A stretch of DNA of 64,000 bases from Molanna angustata. Lineage: Eukaryota > Arthropoda > Insecta > Trichoptera > Molannidae. The notes under the pieces are model-generated. The model made no database searches and was not told the origin of the DNA. It saw only the letters and a list, made by a program, of their open reading frames with translations. A program made the translations under genes and the position numbers. The stretch spans positions 23,271,716 through 23,335,715 of the forward strand of contig OY754969.1 in assembly GCA_963576475.1 (NCBI GenBank), in the 5' to 3' direction. Below, piece by piece: positions 45,668 through 58,479 of the stretch (the stretch's first letter is position 1; every line of letters starts with the position of its first letter).

Positions 45668-46102
45668 GCAAACATTGATTTTTTTCCCTATCGGGAGTCA
45701 AATGATATTTTTTTGACAAACTTTTTAACATCTCAATAGAGACGAAGTTGAAAAGACGAAATCACCTCATTTATTTCTTTCATTGTTTACAAATAAATCA
45801 ATCTCTTAATAGATGGCGTTACAAAAAGGTTCCTTCGTTAGTTCATAGATGGCAAAAGTAATAATGTCCTATTTTCAGGTGATTAGTTACTCATTATTCA
45901 AATATATAGAACTTTCAAAATTTGCATTGATAAGGGAATTCAATAAGAAAGCATAATCAGTGAACGTTGCGCAAGCACATAAAGTGATCACGTAAACCAG
46001 CCGATGACAGGTCGTAAACCCTATGGGTGCCTTGAGTTCCTGGTTCTTCTATAATATTCCAACCTCATCTCTATTGAGATGTTAAAAAGTTTGTCAAAAA
46101 AT
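45668..46102. mobile_element. TIR MITE family T, best copy
   Basis: Inverted repeats TTTTTTGACAAACTTTTTAA plus CATCTCAATAGAGA at 45711-45750 and its complement at 46060-46101 enclose about 300 bp shared with the 21.9-kb copy. A left extension (TTTTTTTCCCTATCGGGAGT, 45679-45698) is shared with the 14.9-kb copy. No coding capacity. Superfamily not assigned because no clear target duplication was found. Confidence 0.65.
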
Positions 46103-49100
46103 CCAATTAATTTTATTAAATCTGAAAAAATAAAAATTAACGAAGGAGTTCATTTTCCTTTATTTAAAGACATTTCATGCAACATAAAAAAATAACATTA
46201 TTCAATTAATAATCCAAATACTCATTATCAAAGTACAACAATACTTCAAATGGTGCATAATGCGAAATAGTATTAAAAAATATTTTTATAAAATAGTTGT
46301 AGGTAATTTACTTGACTTGGTACGCAAAATATTACTAAAAATCATTAGAATCCAGACGGGACATGATATAAAAAAGTTGAACAGTTAATCGAGGATGATT
46401 GTAAAATGGACGAGTTCACAAATTCTTCAGAAAAATGGGAAAAAATACTCAATTTGCGTAGCACGTGACAAATTCGTGTTTGGTAATTAAAATGGGAAAT
46501 CTTTAACAATCTTATAAATTGACAAACTGGATGATTTTGATCGACTTTAGATGTAATAAAAATATATTTACTCATACCATAAAATAAAAATAAATGCTAA
46601 ATTGGGTTTGGAAGAATGAAATATAGGCCACAAAGTAAATAAAATAAATGAGTTAGATAAAATATATAAATAATGCCGGTTTATTATTTTATTGCAAGCA
46701 CAGGAATAATTTATGAACAAGCGAAATAATGTGCTCCAGAGAATAACAGAAAATTGAACATTTTTCCAATTAAATGGTTCATTGCGAATTCGGGGGGTAA
46801 GACAGAATAGCTTAGAGATGTCATTTGAGATAAGTAAATGAAGTACTGTCGATACAAAGGCGCGGGAGTCAGGAAAGAACGGTCCATGGGACTAAGCCTT
46901 ATACAAGAGTATATATTTCAGTTGAGTGGACGGGTTGTATTAACCCCTTAAAAGGTCGCATGCTGAATGAGGGTTGTTGGATCTAGTTGTATTTTTGGGT
47001 AATTCCCCTTTCGTGAATCCTTATTGTATCTCATTGTCTTTGTATACGTACATAACCATCTAGTAGTCAAATTAATTTTTTATAAGGTCTTTGCACGTTT
47101 CAACATTATTTCAATATAGGTAGGTATACTTTTACCGCATCATGCGGCGTACTTCATCTTGAGGCAGAGCAATTTTGAATTCATTATTCATTTATGGACA
47201 TACGTCAAATAAAGTTTTGGGTCGTTTTAGCTTTTACGAAGCTAAAATTCTTTAAATGTTTCAAAAGAAATATTTAGCAAAACAAATGTATCAACTGTTG
47301 TTTTGTAAATTCTCAATGTTTTTGTGTTAAAGCGGAATAAATATGACAATGTATTCAATATCTACTAATTGACAAATAATAGCAATATTTTCTTTGTTGA
47401 CTAAAATATCAACCATTGGTTCAATTGTGACTGTATTTTAGGATTTTTTTTAATGAATAATTTTGTATTTTCATTATGTAGATAATCAATTTCATTCGCG
47501 TACATGCATGAAAAAGGTATGTAAAGACCAATATTTTCGTATTATATTATTAATATTTTTTGAAAACCAATACTCGAATTTTTAGGGTATTTGAAAAGAA
47601 TTGAACCTTCCGAATTCCTAGAATATATGGTTGTATGAGTATACATATTAGTTTGATAAAATGATAGATTATTCTGGATCATCTGGATATGAGGAGTGTG
47701 CGGGAGGAGGGTAGACAGGGCAGCGCTGGCATGCTGCGGGTGCCATCCATCAATCCTGAGAAAGTGTTCACAGGGGTAAGATTGGACAGCCTCCCCTTTC
47801 ACTTCTTATGCATAGAATAAGGAACATACCTCTGGGGGCAATCATTCCATTCACAATACCTACTTGATAATTTTACAACAGAAACTTTCAACACATCGCG
47901 TCGAAACGTGTCTCGTTAGAAACATTGACAGAGAAAGCGCAATAAAATATTTTATATCGATACACACCTCAAGAGATAACCAATTTGAGTCACAAGACAA
48001 ACGAGCGCAAATAAAAATATATTACGGAGATTTTCGATGAATATTAACTTATGAAATTATTTTATTTAAGAATACATGACTACATGAACCAGATGATGAT
48101 ATGGAAGATCAAGATATTTTTGTGTTTAACCTAAAAATACTTGGTTAAAGATTTCATTGGTTCATACTTAGCAATCATAATTATAATAAGCACCGTACAT
48201 AATGTATTTGATAGATAACAGAATTAATTATTCTTTATCAATCTCAAAAAATGAAGGTAAATAGAAACATTAAATTATTTATAAGTAGACCAACACTTCT
48301 CATGTAATAAATATGAACCCCAAATACGCAATCTTCATAACTTTACATAACATGAATTTAAATATCTACCTTTTTAGAAATAGTAGGTAGGATGTAAATT
48401 AAACATTTATAGCACAAAACAAAATACACCGAGTAGGTTAATATTAAAATCTCCACTAAATATTGTTAACAAGGAAAATTAAATTTATCAGTTATGAATC
48501 AGGCAATATTTTTTCTTTCAAAATTTACAATCCTGAGTGCTGATTAAAAATAATAATTAAAAACACTTACAAATCGTGATTAGTTGTTTATTCATTAAGC
48601 TGTAGATAGTTAAGCATATATACCTGAAACAAAAAATATATAAATTAGTGAAGTGTTCATGGATTCAAATAAAAGCTTAGATTGAAAAATATGTAAATAA
48701 GATGGCTATATTCTACTGACAAGAGGACAGGTTTCGTGAGAATAATGTATTTAGGCTTACTTTATCTCGCCTCAAAAGTATATATCAGGCCTTGAATATT
48801 AACCGTATTTCAAGCCAGTAAACGGATTTGTATATCAAAATTAAGATCAAGCAACATCTTGAGAAGAAGCTGGAAGCGGAGTTTTCTATTTATTATATTA
48901 CTTTGGCCACAAGCCTCTCTCGCCGCGCCAAAACCTGGTCGACGGGTATAAACATTTTCCCTTTGTATGGAATTTACGTTGCTTATCGTATAAAATATAC
49001 ACATCTAATTTGGAAGAGGCGCGGCGCCTTGTTCTGGAAACTTCCATACTGGCTGGAATAGGGCCAGGGTTATCTCATGGACACCTAGATCTTCACTAGA

Positions 49101-50198
49101 TACCTTCCTAACTTTAGAGAACAAAAAATATTTTGCACGACGTATTATAAATATTTTTCTATAAGATTGTATCAGTATTGCAGCACTTTTACAAGGATCT
49201 CGACTTAAACGCATTGCAAGTAATTTTAAAAAATATACCCAAATAGCAATTAAATAGTCACCATTAATGTGTGCAAATGGAAGTTATATGTATCGTAAAA
49301 GTAATAGTATGAAATGGGGAGAAAGAAGAACGTAATTTCTATAAGTATATTATAGTACCTATAACATACCATTTTTTTATAAAAAATATTTTACATAAGA
49401 TAACGAGGTAACAAGAAGACTTAAAAGTCAATGTGCAGGAAAGAAAATATACGTTGTGATATTCAAACGAAACATATTCCATCTAAAAATTGATCAAAGT
49501 AAGACATAAGGAAATAAAAAGCAAGATACTGCCATAAAAAATCAAACAATAGTAAGGTTATAATAGTCGGAGTAGGTCAAAAACATGATTTATAACCAAA
49601 AACATGAACTATCACCAAAAACATGATCATGAAAAACATGATACCGAAAGCGCCTTTGAATACAAAGAAAATTGTAAGCCTCGAAATGACGTCTATCTAA
49701 ATGGAGAATTATCTTATTATTCACACACACACAAATACCATAAATACCTCACATCAAAATTCTTAGAAATACCTGCATGAGAGTCTCACAAGATAGGAAG
49801 TTGTTGAGATCACAGAAAAAAAAAACTCAACAATTTTTTGATTAAAAAAAACCTATAATAATGAATTGCAAATCAATTTAATCAGTTGTATCTGTTTTAA
49901 CGCATTATAAAATAATATTGAACATGTTGATATAGTTAATACTTGGCAGAATGATCAGTTTTAAGGCGAGATTTCTGCTAGCGAGGCTAAAATTAATTTC
50001 CTAATTATACATTCCCCCTCCTTCAGTGAAAAGGATGAAATGAAAAGCCTGAAAGAGATGATAATATGTTTTCATTGCTAAGATAATGATTAATTTCTGT
50101 ATAATATATATTTCTGTGTGTGTTGGAATTAAACAGCAAAAATCGGAATTAAACATTTGTGTTGGAATTAAACATTTATTTCCAGTATATATTGAGAT
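46103..50198. other. Long stretch without recognised features
   Basis: About 4.1 kb of AT-rich DNA. A GC-richer patch at about 48900-49090 has overlapping open frames on both strands without a known motif. A duplication (AATTAAACATTTRTTTCCAGT-like, about 50125-50185) precedes the next SINE. Confidence 0.35.
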
Positions 50199-50490
50199 GG
50201 GTGGTGGCAGAGCGGTAAGTGTGCTGGATTAGTAATCCAGTGGTCGCGAGTTCGAATCCTGCCAAGAATGATTTCGTTCACCTATAGCACAAGCATTTAT
50301 CCCTACATCACTACTGGCTTGTCATGGCTACCAAGTCAATCTGAACGTATAAACAATGATCCCCTCACCATTCGGAATTTCTACAGTCGCCGGGCCAAGA
50401 CGTATCACTTACTTTCCTCCACATTCTTATTACGTGTGAATTAAATATAATAATTTAACAAATACTATGTAAAACATTGTTGTAAATAAA
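50199..50490 (+). mobile_element. Thr-tRNA-derived SINE with long body
   Basis: Head 50199-50270 has A-box-like GTGGCAGAGCGG and B-box GAGTTCGAATCC. The anticodon arm has loop TTAGTAA, giving an AGT (Thr) anticodon. It is followed by TTTCGTTCACCTATAGCACA and a body with ACTGGCTTGTCATGGC and CCGGGCCAAGACG, then AT-rich DNA ending near TAAATAAATACATAG. The D arm has lost a base relative to the 51.0-kb copy. Confidence 0.7.
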
Positions 50491-50959
50491 TACATAGACA
50501 TCAAAGTGAGTACAATCTTTTATTGCATGAATTATCAGTTGCACCCAATTATTTGTAGTGTATCTATAATAGAGAAATGAGTTTTAATTTTATCTTTTGA
50601 ACACGCAATAATCCCTCTTATAAATATTCACAAATTAGCTAATCAAAATCCATTTAATAACTAAAATGACCATCTCCCTATAGTTTCAAGGACATATCCA
50701 TTAAAAAAAATGCTGACTGCCGGTCTAGTATATCTACGACGGTGTTCTATATTAATGTCGATGTCCAAGGTTCACGTTTCGGCGGATGAAAATTTACAAA
50801 ATATGTATTACGCAAATTTTGCGTAAAAGTAAAATGCACAGAGTCTATGTAAATTCAAATCATTGTGTCACAGTTGTTCGAAAATTTATTAATTCATTTT
50901 TCGCGCAATTCACACTTCATTAATGTGGCAACATTAGTAAGCAAGAATAAATTTTAAAT

Positions 50960-51140
50960 GGGTCGGTGGCAGAGCGGTTAGCGCGCTGGGCTAGTAATCC
51001 AGTGGTCGCGAGTTCGAATCCTGCCTCGACCGATTTCGTTCACCTAAGCACAAGCATTTATTTGCTTATTTTAGGGAACGTAGGAAGATGTATATGTACT
51101 TGTTTAACAAGGACATATTCATTTTTATTAAAAAAAAAAT
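50960..51140 (+). mobile_element. Thr-tRNA-derived SINE with short body and A tail
   Basis: Head 50960-51033 keeps a near-complete tRNA fold: 5' GGTCG pairs with CGACC, anticodon stem CTGGG/TCCAG with loop CTAGTAA (anticodon AGT), and a T loop TTCGAAT. The T stem has a mismatch, and the sequence continues directly into the SINE body (TTTCGTTCACCTAAGCACAA), so it is not a free tRNA gene. The body ends after GACATATTCATTTTTATT and a run of nine A. An open frame across it is a translation of the SINE. Confidence 0.75.
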
Positions 51141-52161
51141 GGGATTGCATAGACATTATCGTGATTTACTTTTATTTTTTTCATATAAATACATATACAC
51201 ACACGATAACATTGATAAATGATATTTTTTCTATGGTTTTGAAATGTCAAATCGTGTGGGGAATTTACTTTTATTTTATTCGTCGTATTTAATTTAAAAA
51301 AAAATCCTATGCTACTTGGCACATTTTGGTTTTCCATAATGTGTTTGCTACGAAATGATGTATTTCTGACGTATTTGTTATATTTGTAAAATAAAAAAAA
51401 AATTACGTAGTTTCTTATAAAACTACGTAGGTACCTACAAGAAATATTTGATAAGTTTTTATATAATCTGGGATCATGCGAGTTATATCAAATACAAATA
51501 CACACATAATGACATTAATTTATGATCTCTTCTCTATGGTTTTGATATGTCAAATCGCGTCGGGAATTGTTTTGTTGACATTTTTTATTATGACGGGCTT
51601 TTGATCCGATTGATACGTGAGCTATGTGTGTCTTGATGTTTTTCGAAGTACTGGTTAATTAGTTATCACTACAAAGTATCTTGATTGTGTGCCTACCTTA
51701 ATATAAATATATAGAGCGAAAACTATCATCACCCAGATCATTAGTAAACTGCTTGCCCTAGAACTGAGTTTCCTAGTTGGGCAGCAGTAGTCTTATTGTT
51801 TTTGTCATTGAAAAATATGGTGTGATAAAATAAATGAAAATTTCAAGAAGTATAAGAATGATACTACTTACCTACCATATGGCTTCTTTGATAAAATATT
51901 TAAAATATCATATGAAAAATAATTGAAATACACAGCGAAGACTAATTATTTTCCTTCGTCAGAAAGACGGTTTAGCCACAAAGCAAGAATAAATGATGAC
52001 GAATGCTTAACGAAGAGAATCTATTAAAGCTTAAAATGTAGCTCATGAGGTAAAAGTACTAGAAATTTTAGCTGGAACTATCACATAAATAAGACTTTAA
52101 AAGTAAAGGACGACATAAGGATATGATAAAGAAGAAACAGCATTTATATGTAAGAAATGAT
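51141..52161. other. No feature recognised
   Basis: AT-rich DNA. A GATATGTCAAATCGCGTCGGG-like stretch recurs imperfectly (about 51240 and 51546), hinting at an old local duplication. Confidence 0.35.
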
Positions 52162-52400
52162 ATTCATACCATCACGGCATATTACACAATGTGAATTAAC
52201 CAGCGATAGGTGTGGGGGTGTAAAATCCCTTATAAAAGGAAGCACAAAACATGCGTACATCTCAACACACCAGCCTCGTTTCACCCAAAAAGTCACTACA
52301 TTCAGAATGGGTGGTGAACCTCATTACTGAACTATATAGGATATTATTTTGCCTATTGTATTTTTAATTACGCGGCTCTTACGGGAAACCGAAAAACGAT
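52162..52400 (-). repeat. R-B retroposon, copy 2
   Basis: Minus-strand copy of the 7.3-kb repeat, from TCCCGTAAGAGCCGCG to ATGCCGTGATGGTATGAATA. About as long as copy 1, but diverged, with a single GAAT unit. Its 5' end abuts the tail of another SINE. Confidence 0.65.
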
Positions 52401-52514
52401 GATAATAATAATAATAAACACTTCCTTGCAACCTGCAAAAGTAGCGAGTTTATTGCCATATGGCAGTTCCTTCCAACTTACCAAAGTTTCCAGCCCAGAG
52501 AAGCAATATTAGCG
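52401..52514 (-). repeat. SINE family with (TTA)n tail, 3' half
   Basis: Matches 63462-63567 on the opposite strand (GCTTCTCTGG.CTGGAAAC, GGCAATAAACTCGC, TGCAAG.AAGTGTT, then ATT repeats). The tRNA-like head is absent. Confidence 0.65.
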
Positions 52515-53908
52515 TATAATAGAAACGATGGTTTAAGATTAAAGGTTTCTTATTTCAAAAAAATCATTTATAATACGTTCTTCTTTTTTTATCTATGGGT
52601 AATGGGTAGTTTCTACAATCGTCAAAATTGTATTTTTAGTTATCTATGCATACAAATATTACCAAAATCTAGTACCTCTCATTGCCAAAAAAAAGCTGGT
52701 ATTTTTTTAAACGCGGAAATATATGTATTCAACAAATTTATCAATATAATGAATAAAATAAGACAAATTGAAAATCATTGTTCACTTAAAACCCCACAAA
52801 TTTAGTTAAAAATTTTAAATATAAAAAAGGTAGCGTCTAAAAATAAATATATTTTCATGAATATTAAAATATAAACAGCTTTTATGCAATGCTTAAAAAC
52901 GGACTTTTGTCAATACACATTTAGATAAGTTTGAAGTATTTTATAAAATAAATTTTTGTTTAATACTTATGTAAATACATATTTTTAAGTTCTACAAAGC
53001 TTCGAATAATAATAATAATAATCTGATTAGTGGGAAAATATTCTAATGTTAAGGTGAACTTAGGTATATGTGTCTTTGTTCTTGAAAGGAGCAATATGTA
53101 TGTACATTTTGAAAATTTTACAAATGAGAAAAGTTGAATCACAATTTTTTATGATTCAAGAAGGTGTGAAAATGCTAATGATATATTTAATGAAAATTTT
53201 CAACTTATTAGGTTGCCTTCTTGTTTGAAGCGCACGGATTATTTCTTTCACTCCCTTGGTTGAATGTTGAAAAGTTTGCAATAGATGAGGTATGGTGAGG
53301 GTGGGCGGGTGTTTTATTTCGCAGGAGTGGAAGCTGGATTTTTGATTTATGTGACACAGATGTGATAAAGTGACTATAAGTAAAATGCACACCGTTCCAG
53401 GGGAAAACCGACGATATTAAAAGTCAACTGAGGACTTTCATAAAGAAATATAATATGTACATTGACACAAGAGTAAATTAACGGATATTCTTTATATTAG
53501 AATTTAAAGTGACACGAATTCTATCTATGTATAATAGTATGGAGAACTGGTTGAAAATACTATATTACGTACTTGATTTTCATTGTGTCGTCATGAACAA
53601 ACCATGTTTCTAGATCCTAAGAAATAATTGATCCATAAAAATTCTTAGAATAAAATGCCTGTGGTTCACTTATACATAGTAGGTACTGTGAACTCGGATG
53701 AATTATACATTTTTTTATACAAATGAAAAATCATATTAGATAATTCGTTTTAATAATTACATTTTCATTAAAAATTATGAAACATTTTTTTTATTTTATT
53801 TTATTTTCATAAAAAAGTATTACATCATAATAATTGGGATCTTACTAGCCTACAGGCTATCAGTGAGTTTCTTATACAAAAAGGTCAAGAACATATTACA
53901 TTCCTTAA
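52515..53908. other. No gene; possible retroposon tail
   Basis: AT-rich DNA. An (ATTTT)n stretch at about 53786-53808 followed by unique DNA may be the tail of a minus-strand retroposon that abuts the RTE copy. Confidence 0.35.
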
Positions 53909-54842
53909 GTTACAGTGAACGATGATTGGAAAACAGAAAAGATACGAGTCAAAAGAGGAATCAGACAAGGAGACACAATATCTCCAAAGCTGTTCACGCT
54001 GGCACTGGAATATGCATTTAAAAGCCTGGATTGGGAATCAAGGGGAATATACATCGATGGTAAATACTTAAATCACTTACGTTTCGCTGATGATATTATA
54101 ATCCTGAGTAGTGAGCTTGAGGAACTGGCTAGAATGCTCCAAGAAATGAATGAAGCATCTAAGAAGGTAGGCCTCTGTATGAATCTGGCAAAAACGAAGG
54201 TGATGGGCACAGAAGGCTCTCAAATTATGGTGGACGGTAACCAAATTGAAAATGTAAAACACTGTATATTTGGGGCACACCATACAATTGGGCAGAGAAA
54301 ACCAAACTGCTGAAGTCCAAAGAAGAATTGGACTAAGCTGGGCAGCCTTTGGGAAAATGGGTCATATACTTAAAAACCGCAAAATATCCATAAACCTTAA
54401 GCGGAAAATATACGAAACATGCATATCACCAGTAGCAACATATGGCTTAGAGACTGCGACACTGACCAAACGAAGCATGGAAAAAATAAGGATTACTCAA
54501 AGAGCCATGGAAAGAGCCATGTTGGGTATAACCTTGAGAGATAGAGTGCGGAATGAAATAATTAGGCAACAAACAAGAATTATAGATGTCGCCAAACGTA
54601 TAGCAACTCTAAAATGGCGGTGGGCAGGTCACGTGGCCAGAAGCTCAGATGACAGATGGCCAAAAAGAGTCATAACATGGAGACCAAGAGCAGCAACCAG
54701 GAGCGTGGGGAGGCCACCATTGCGATGGAGAGACGACATTGTAAGATATGCTGGTATAAACTGGATGCAGGCAGCTCAAGACAGAGCAAAGTGGAGAGAA
54801 ATGGAGGAGGCCTTCGTCCAGGAGTGGACGGGAGTAGGCTAA
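53909..54842 (+). pseudogene. RTE-like retrotransposon RT C-terminal half (family B-related), one frameshift
   Basis: First frame 53915-54310 contains RVKRGIRQGDTISPKLF and RFADDIII (RT motif with the catalytic Asp pair, near 54085). A frameshift near 54270 moves the frame to 54270-54842, which has LGHTIQLGRENQ, ISPVATYGLETATL, KWRWAGHVAR, GRPPLRWRDDI and a stop after WTGVG. Domain order matches the 15.3-kb copy, but sequence divergence is clear, so it is a related subfamily. The endonuclease and early RT are missing (5' truncation at about 53909). The start at 53915 is an internal Val codon, not a real start. Confidence 0.8.
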
Positions 54843-56344
54843 CGAGAGAAGTTACAGTATTAAAATTATAATATGGGAAACATGTTTTTTATTTAATTAC
54901 TACTTATAAATGATTCAAATGTTTTTAATTACTATCTACAATATTTTTTTAAATATAGTTTTAACCGAGGATATTTTATCAAGTATATCCATATCACTTG
55001 GAAGGGTGTTAAATATTTTCGGTATGCTTACTTTCAGTGTCCTTTCACCGTAATAGTTTGTCCATCTGGAAATTATCAATTTATTTTGCATAACTTGTCT
55101 GGAATACCTAAGTATTAAATGTACCTAAGTATTAAAGAATTAAGACTTTTTGAATAAATTTTATGCTACAGGCATAAAAATTATTTTAAGTAATTTAAGA
55201 GTTATTGTTACATTTACAGGAATGTTTTCAGATCTGAAACATACTTTTTTGCTTCGTTTATTCACAACGAGTAACGTTTACTGTAGTAACACGTTTATTC
55301 TACTTAAATATTCTATTTACATAGCTTTTAGTTGAAAAATGTATTTTATTTTATTTTATGTGACATTGAGTGCAGGAGACACAAAACAAAAAGGAATGCA
55401 AAGGGGGTCCTTGATTCAAAGATGCCGCCATCTGTCGAACGCCCCACAAACGATTGAGGTTGTGGAGAATCGAGATGTATATTATGTTGACAAATGTCTG
55501 CAAAACAAGACTTATGAAAAATATTTATGAGATATATACGTCACCATATTGGGGTGGAAATGTAAGTAAGTACTGGACAAGAAAACGACATACTGTATAA
55601 AAAAGCAACATGTCTCGAGTCTAGCAACGAATATGAAAAGTTTTCATTGTAAATCGAATGAAAATTAATATATTAACTTTATTTTGCTTAGATCTTAAGT
55701 AAATAATAAATAAGATCATAAATATTTTGTATTTTGGCATGCTTCGCCGCAAGACCATGGGTCTTGGAAGACCTAACGCAAGGTCTTGCAAAATTTTATA
55801 AATTTATTATTTTTTAATGAAAAAGTAAGCAATTATCTACGAAATATCGACAAAATACTGTGAAATTATATTTTTTGTGATATAATTTTATTACGTAATT
55901 TTAATTAATAGATTTTATGAAAGGTTTATATCATAATTTGTAATTTGATAAGCCTTTATAAATATTATTATAAACTGTTGGTTCTATTAATAAATAAAAT
56001 AATAAAAAAATAGAATATAACAAAATAATTATTTTTTAAAGTTACAAGACCTGCAAGACTGGGTATGCAAGACCAGGACCAAGAATAGACCACATTTGTA
56101 AGTACAAAACTAAGACCACCCGCTCTTAATTTTGGTTTTGGATTTACATATTATTGCACTAGACTATTTTTAAAACATAAGATTGTTATTTTTTTTAAAT
56201 GAATCGTTCTATCGATTTTGTCTTCCATTTCACAAAATAAAAAAGAAGGGAAAGAAATAATTTTAAAGTCTTAGAATAAATCGACCCAGAAAAGATCATT
56301 AAAATTCTTAATAAATTAATATATAATTGGGAGGACATTATATT
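54843..56344. other. No supported gene; one possible exon-like frame
   Basis: AT-rich DNA. A frame at 55339-55530 contains GMQRGSLIQRCRHLSNAPQT and is preceded by a T-rich stretch and TGCAG at 55371-55375 that could be a splice acceptor. No splice donor, homologue or neighbour supports it. Confidence 0.3.
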
Positions 56345-56610
56345 ATCATACCATCACGTCATTTCCCCATTTGAGAAGGCAGAGAGAGCTGAACGCCAGA
56401 CTCTCTTTACATACATTTCTGCTTCATTCACGTCCATGCATCATCTCATACACGCACTACTTTTATTCTGACTCTAACGTTTCCATCTTTCAAAATTCCA
56501 ATAATGTGATAGTGCCAACTTTTGCTTGACCGACCTCTTTCTATCGTTTCTTTTATCAGGTTAATTTATTTTTTTCGTCAGATGGTCATCACTCATTCTT
56601 TTTATGGGAA
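56345..56610 (-). mobile_element. RTE family A 3' fragment, decayed
   Basis: ATACCATCACGTCATTTCCC, GGCAGAGAGAGCTGAACGCC, TTCATTCACGTCCATGCATC, AATGTGATAGTGCCAACTTT and GTCATCACTCATTC follow the 13.3-kb copy. Small deletions break the frame. One ATGGT unit of the tail is left. Confidence 0.65.
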
Positions 56611-56821
56611 TATTTTTTATAAGTAATTTTATGAAAATTGAAAATATAAGAGCTAAATAACTCTAAAAAATATTATATGGAATAAAAATAATAATTAAGC
56701 AATGGTGGTTTATAAGAGGCGTTAGCACTGAGAAACAAATAATGATTTAAAAACCAGAATTCTATTAAAATATTCTAAAATACAGATCATAAAAAATGAA
56801 TTATTTAATATCATTTAATGA

Positions 56822-57058
56822 TTCGGCCGATATTTTGTGGTAGTTAATATAAACCATTTTTGAATTATTAATTAGCTATAAACCACTTGTTTTTTGAGTC
56901 ACTTCGCGACATGTTTCGGAAGCGCTGTCCTTCCATCAACCGGCGTGTCGAGACTAACATGCGACACGCCGGTTGATGGAAGGACAGCGCTTCCGAAACA
57001 TGTCGCGAAGTGACTCAAAAAACAAGTGGTTTATAGCTAATTAATAATTCAAAAATGG
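56822..57058. mobile_element. Foldback element family F, copy 2, with 8-bp duplication
   Basis: Arms 56851-56950 and 56962-57061 are almost perfect reverse complements over about 100 bp, with an 11-bp loop. A conserved unpaired left section (TTCGGCCGATATTTTGTGG) precedes them. TTTAATGA lies at 56814-56821 and at 57059-57066, an 8-bp direct repeat as made by hAT-type transposases. The shared core with the 17.9-kb copy identifies the family. Confidence 0.75.
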
Positions 57059-57066
57059 TTTAATGA

Positions 57067-57600
57067 ATTATTTGTTTGATAATCATTCTTTCTCAGTGCA
57101 TTTAGATTTGATCATCATTAAAACCATATTAGTGGTTTATGTCTAAATATGTATTTTATTGACGTATATTTAATACAAACAAAAGTAGGCAAAATAATTC
57201 ATGCTAAAAGTATGAAAATGACAAAAAGAATAACCAAAGACAAAATAAAGACGAATAAATCCACAAAACACGAAGAGAAAGTAGAATAATCTAAATGTCA
57301 CGAAAAATAAGGAAGAACAAATGCAAACTGGAAATGTAGGTAATTTTTTTGGTGAACGGTCGAATATGTTTAATGAATAAAGAAATAATTTATTGATTTC
57401 ACCCATATATAAAGCAATACCTATGAAAACGGCTCAAAGGGATTTTGATTTTTCTCTAAAACGTTTACGTGGCAAATTCAATTACGCCATTGCAAAGGTA
57501 AAATCCAAAGGCGTGTTGGCGTTTCCCGCTATAAACCTAAGTCAGAAAACGTATAAATCCCCCTGCAATGGCTATTTGAATTTCGCTACATATAGAGGAT

Positions 57601-57639
<39 letters not shown>

Positions 57640-58039
57640 CGAATTGTAAAGGGTTAGTTGAAAACATGTCCAAGTAAAAGAAAAAAAAGAGGAACCGAAT
57701 TGATGTTAAAACCGTTTTTATTTTACCTTTAGGTATACCGAATACGTAGCCATGAAACAAAGATCAGATGCCCTACCCTACCTTTGCAATGGCGTAAGTA
57801 AATAATAGTCGAGAATTCGAAAACACTACGAAACCACGAAATAAAAATAGTAATAAATCAAAATACGAGTACATAAATTAAGTACCTAATCAAAATTTAA
57901 AACTTCAATTATAATTAATACCAAATTGTATAATAGATATAGCAAACGCGATTTTTGTTTTAGATCATTTTTAATCCTCTGAATAGGACGATGTCATATC
58001 CTTTTCGTTTTAATACTTGTAGATTCACCAAATATTTTT
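57067..58039. other. No gene; (GA)n microsatellite
   Basis: A (GA)n tract at 57605-57638. The stretch 57400-57600 is less AT-rich and looks single-copy, but no coding motif is recognised. Confidence 0.4.
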
Positions 58040-58479
58040 ACTCCTAACTTCCGCAAGGGGAAATAAAGCGGAGTGATTAATTCGCAATTTGTAAGTTTAT
58101 TTTTTATTGCAGATTATCAACTAGTATTATGCTGAGATTGAATTCTGAAAGTTTCATCGCAATAATGTGTGTGTGCTTGTACTATTTGCTGTGTACTGTT
58201 TATGCTACTTCATCGATTATAGACTAAAGTACTCATTCGATTCTTTAAAAATTTTGCATATTATATAACTAATACTCGCTTGCACTCCATATTAGATTTT
58301 GAAGGATATCTGATCAGATATCCTTCTCAAAATTTGATATTTTTATTAAAATGCTACAAAGGCACATTACTTCCATAAAATGGCATTGAAGAATTATCAA
58401 GTTTTCGTTATAAAATATGTAAATCTTTGTGGAGTGACTTGGTAGTGAGGAGTATAGGGTTGGCTACGACCCACTCATT
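58040..58479 (-). repeat. GAG-box dispersed repeat, copy 5
   Basis: Minus-oriented copy from ACTCCTAACTTCCGCAAGGG (decayed 3' end) to GGTAGTGAGGAGTATAGGGT and GACCCACTCATT. It keeps the conserved 5' block outside the inverted repeat, like copies 1, 2 and 4. Confidence 0.65.

Noticed and set aside
50960..51033. Functional tRNA-Thr (AGT) gene
   Set aside because: It folds almost like a tRNA, but the acceptor and T stems have mismatches and the sequence runs straight into a SINE body also found at 50.27 kb.
50966..51292. 108-codon frame starting MAERLARWAS
   Set aside because: The first 22 residues are the translation of a tRNA-like SINE head, a common false ORF. The rest is AT-rich SINE body and flank.
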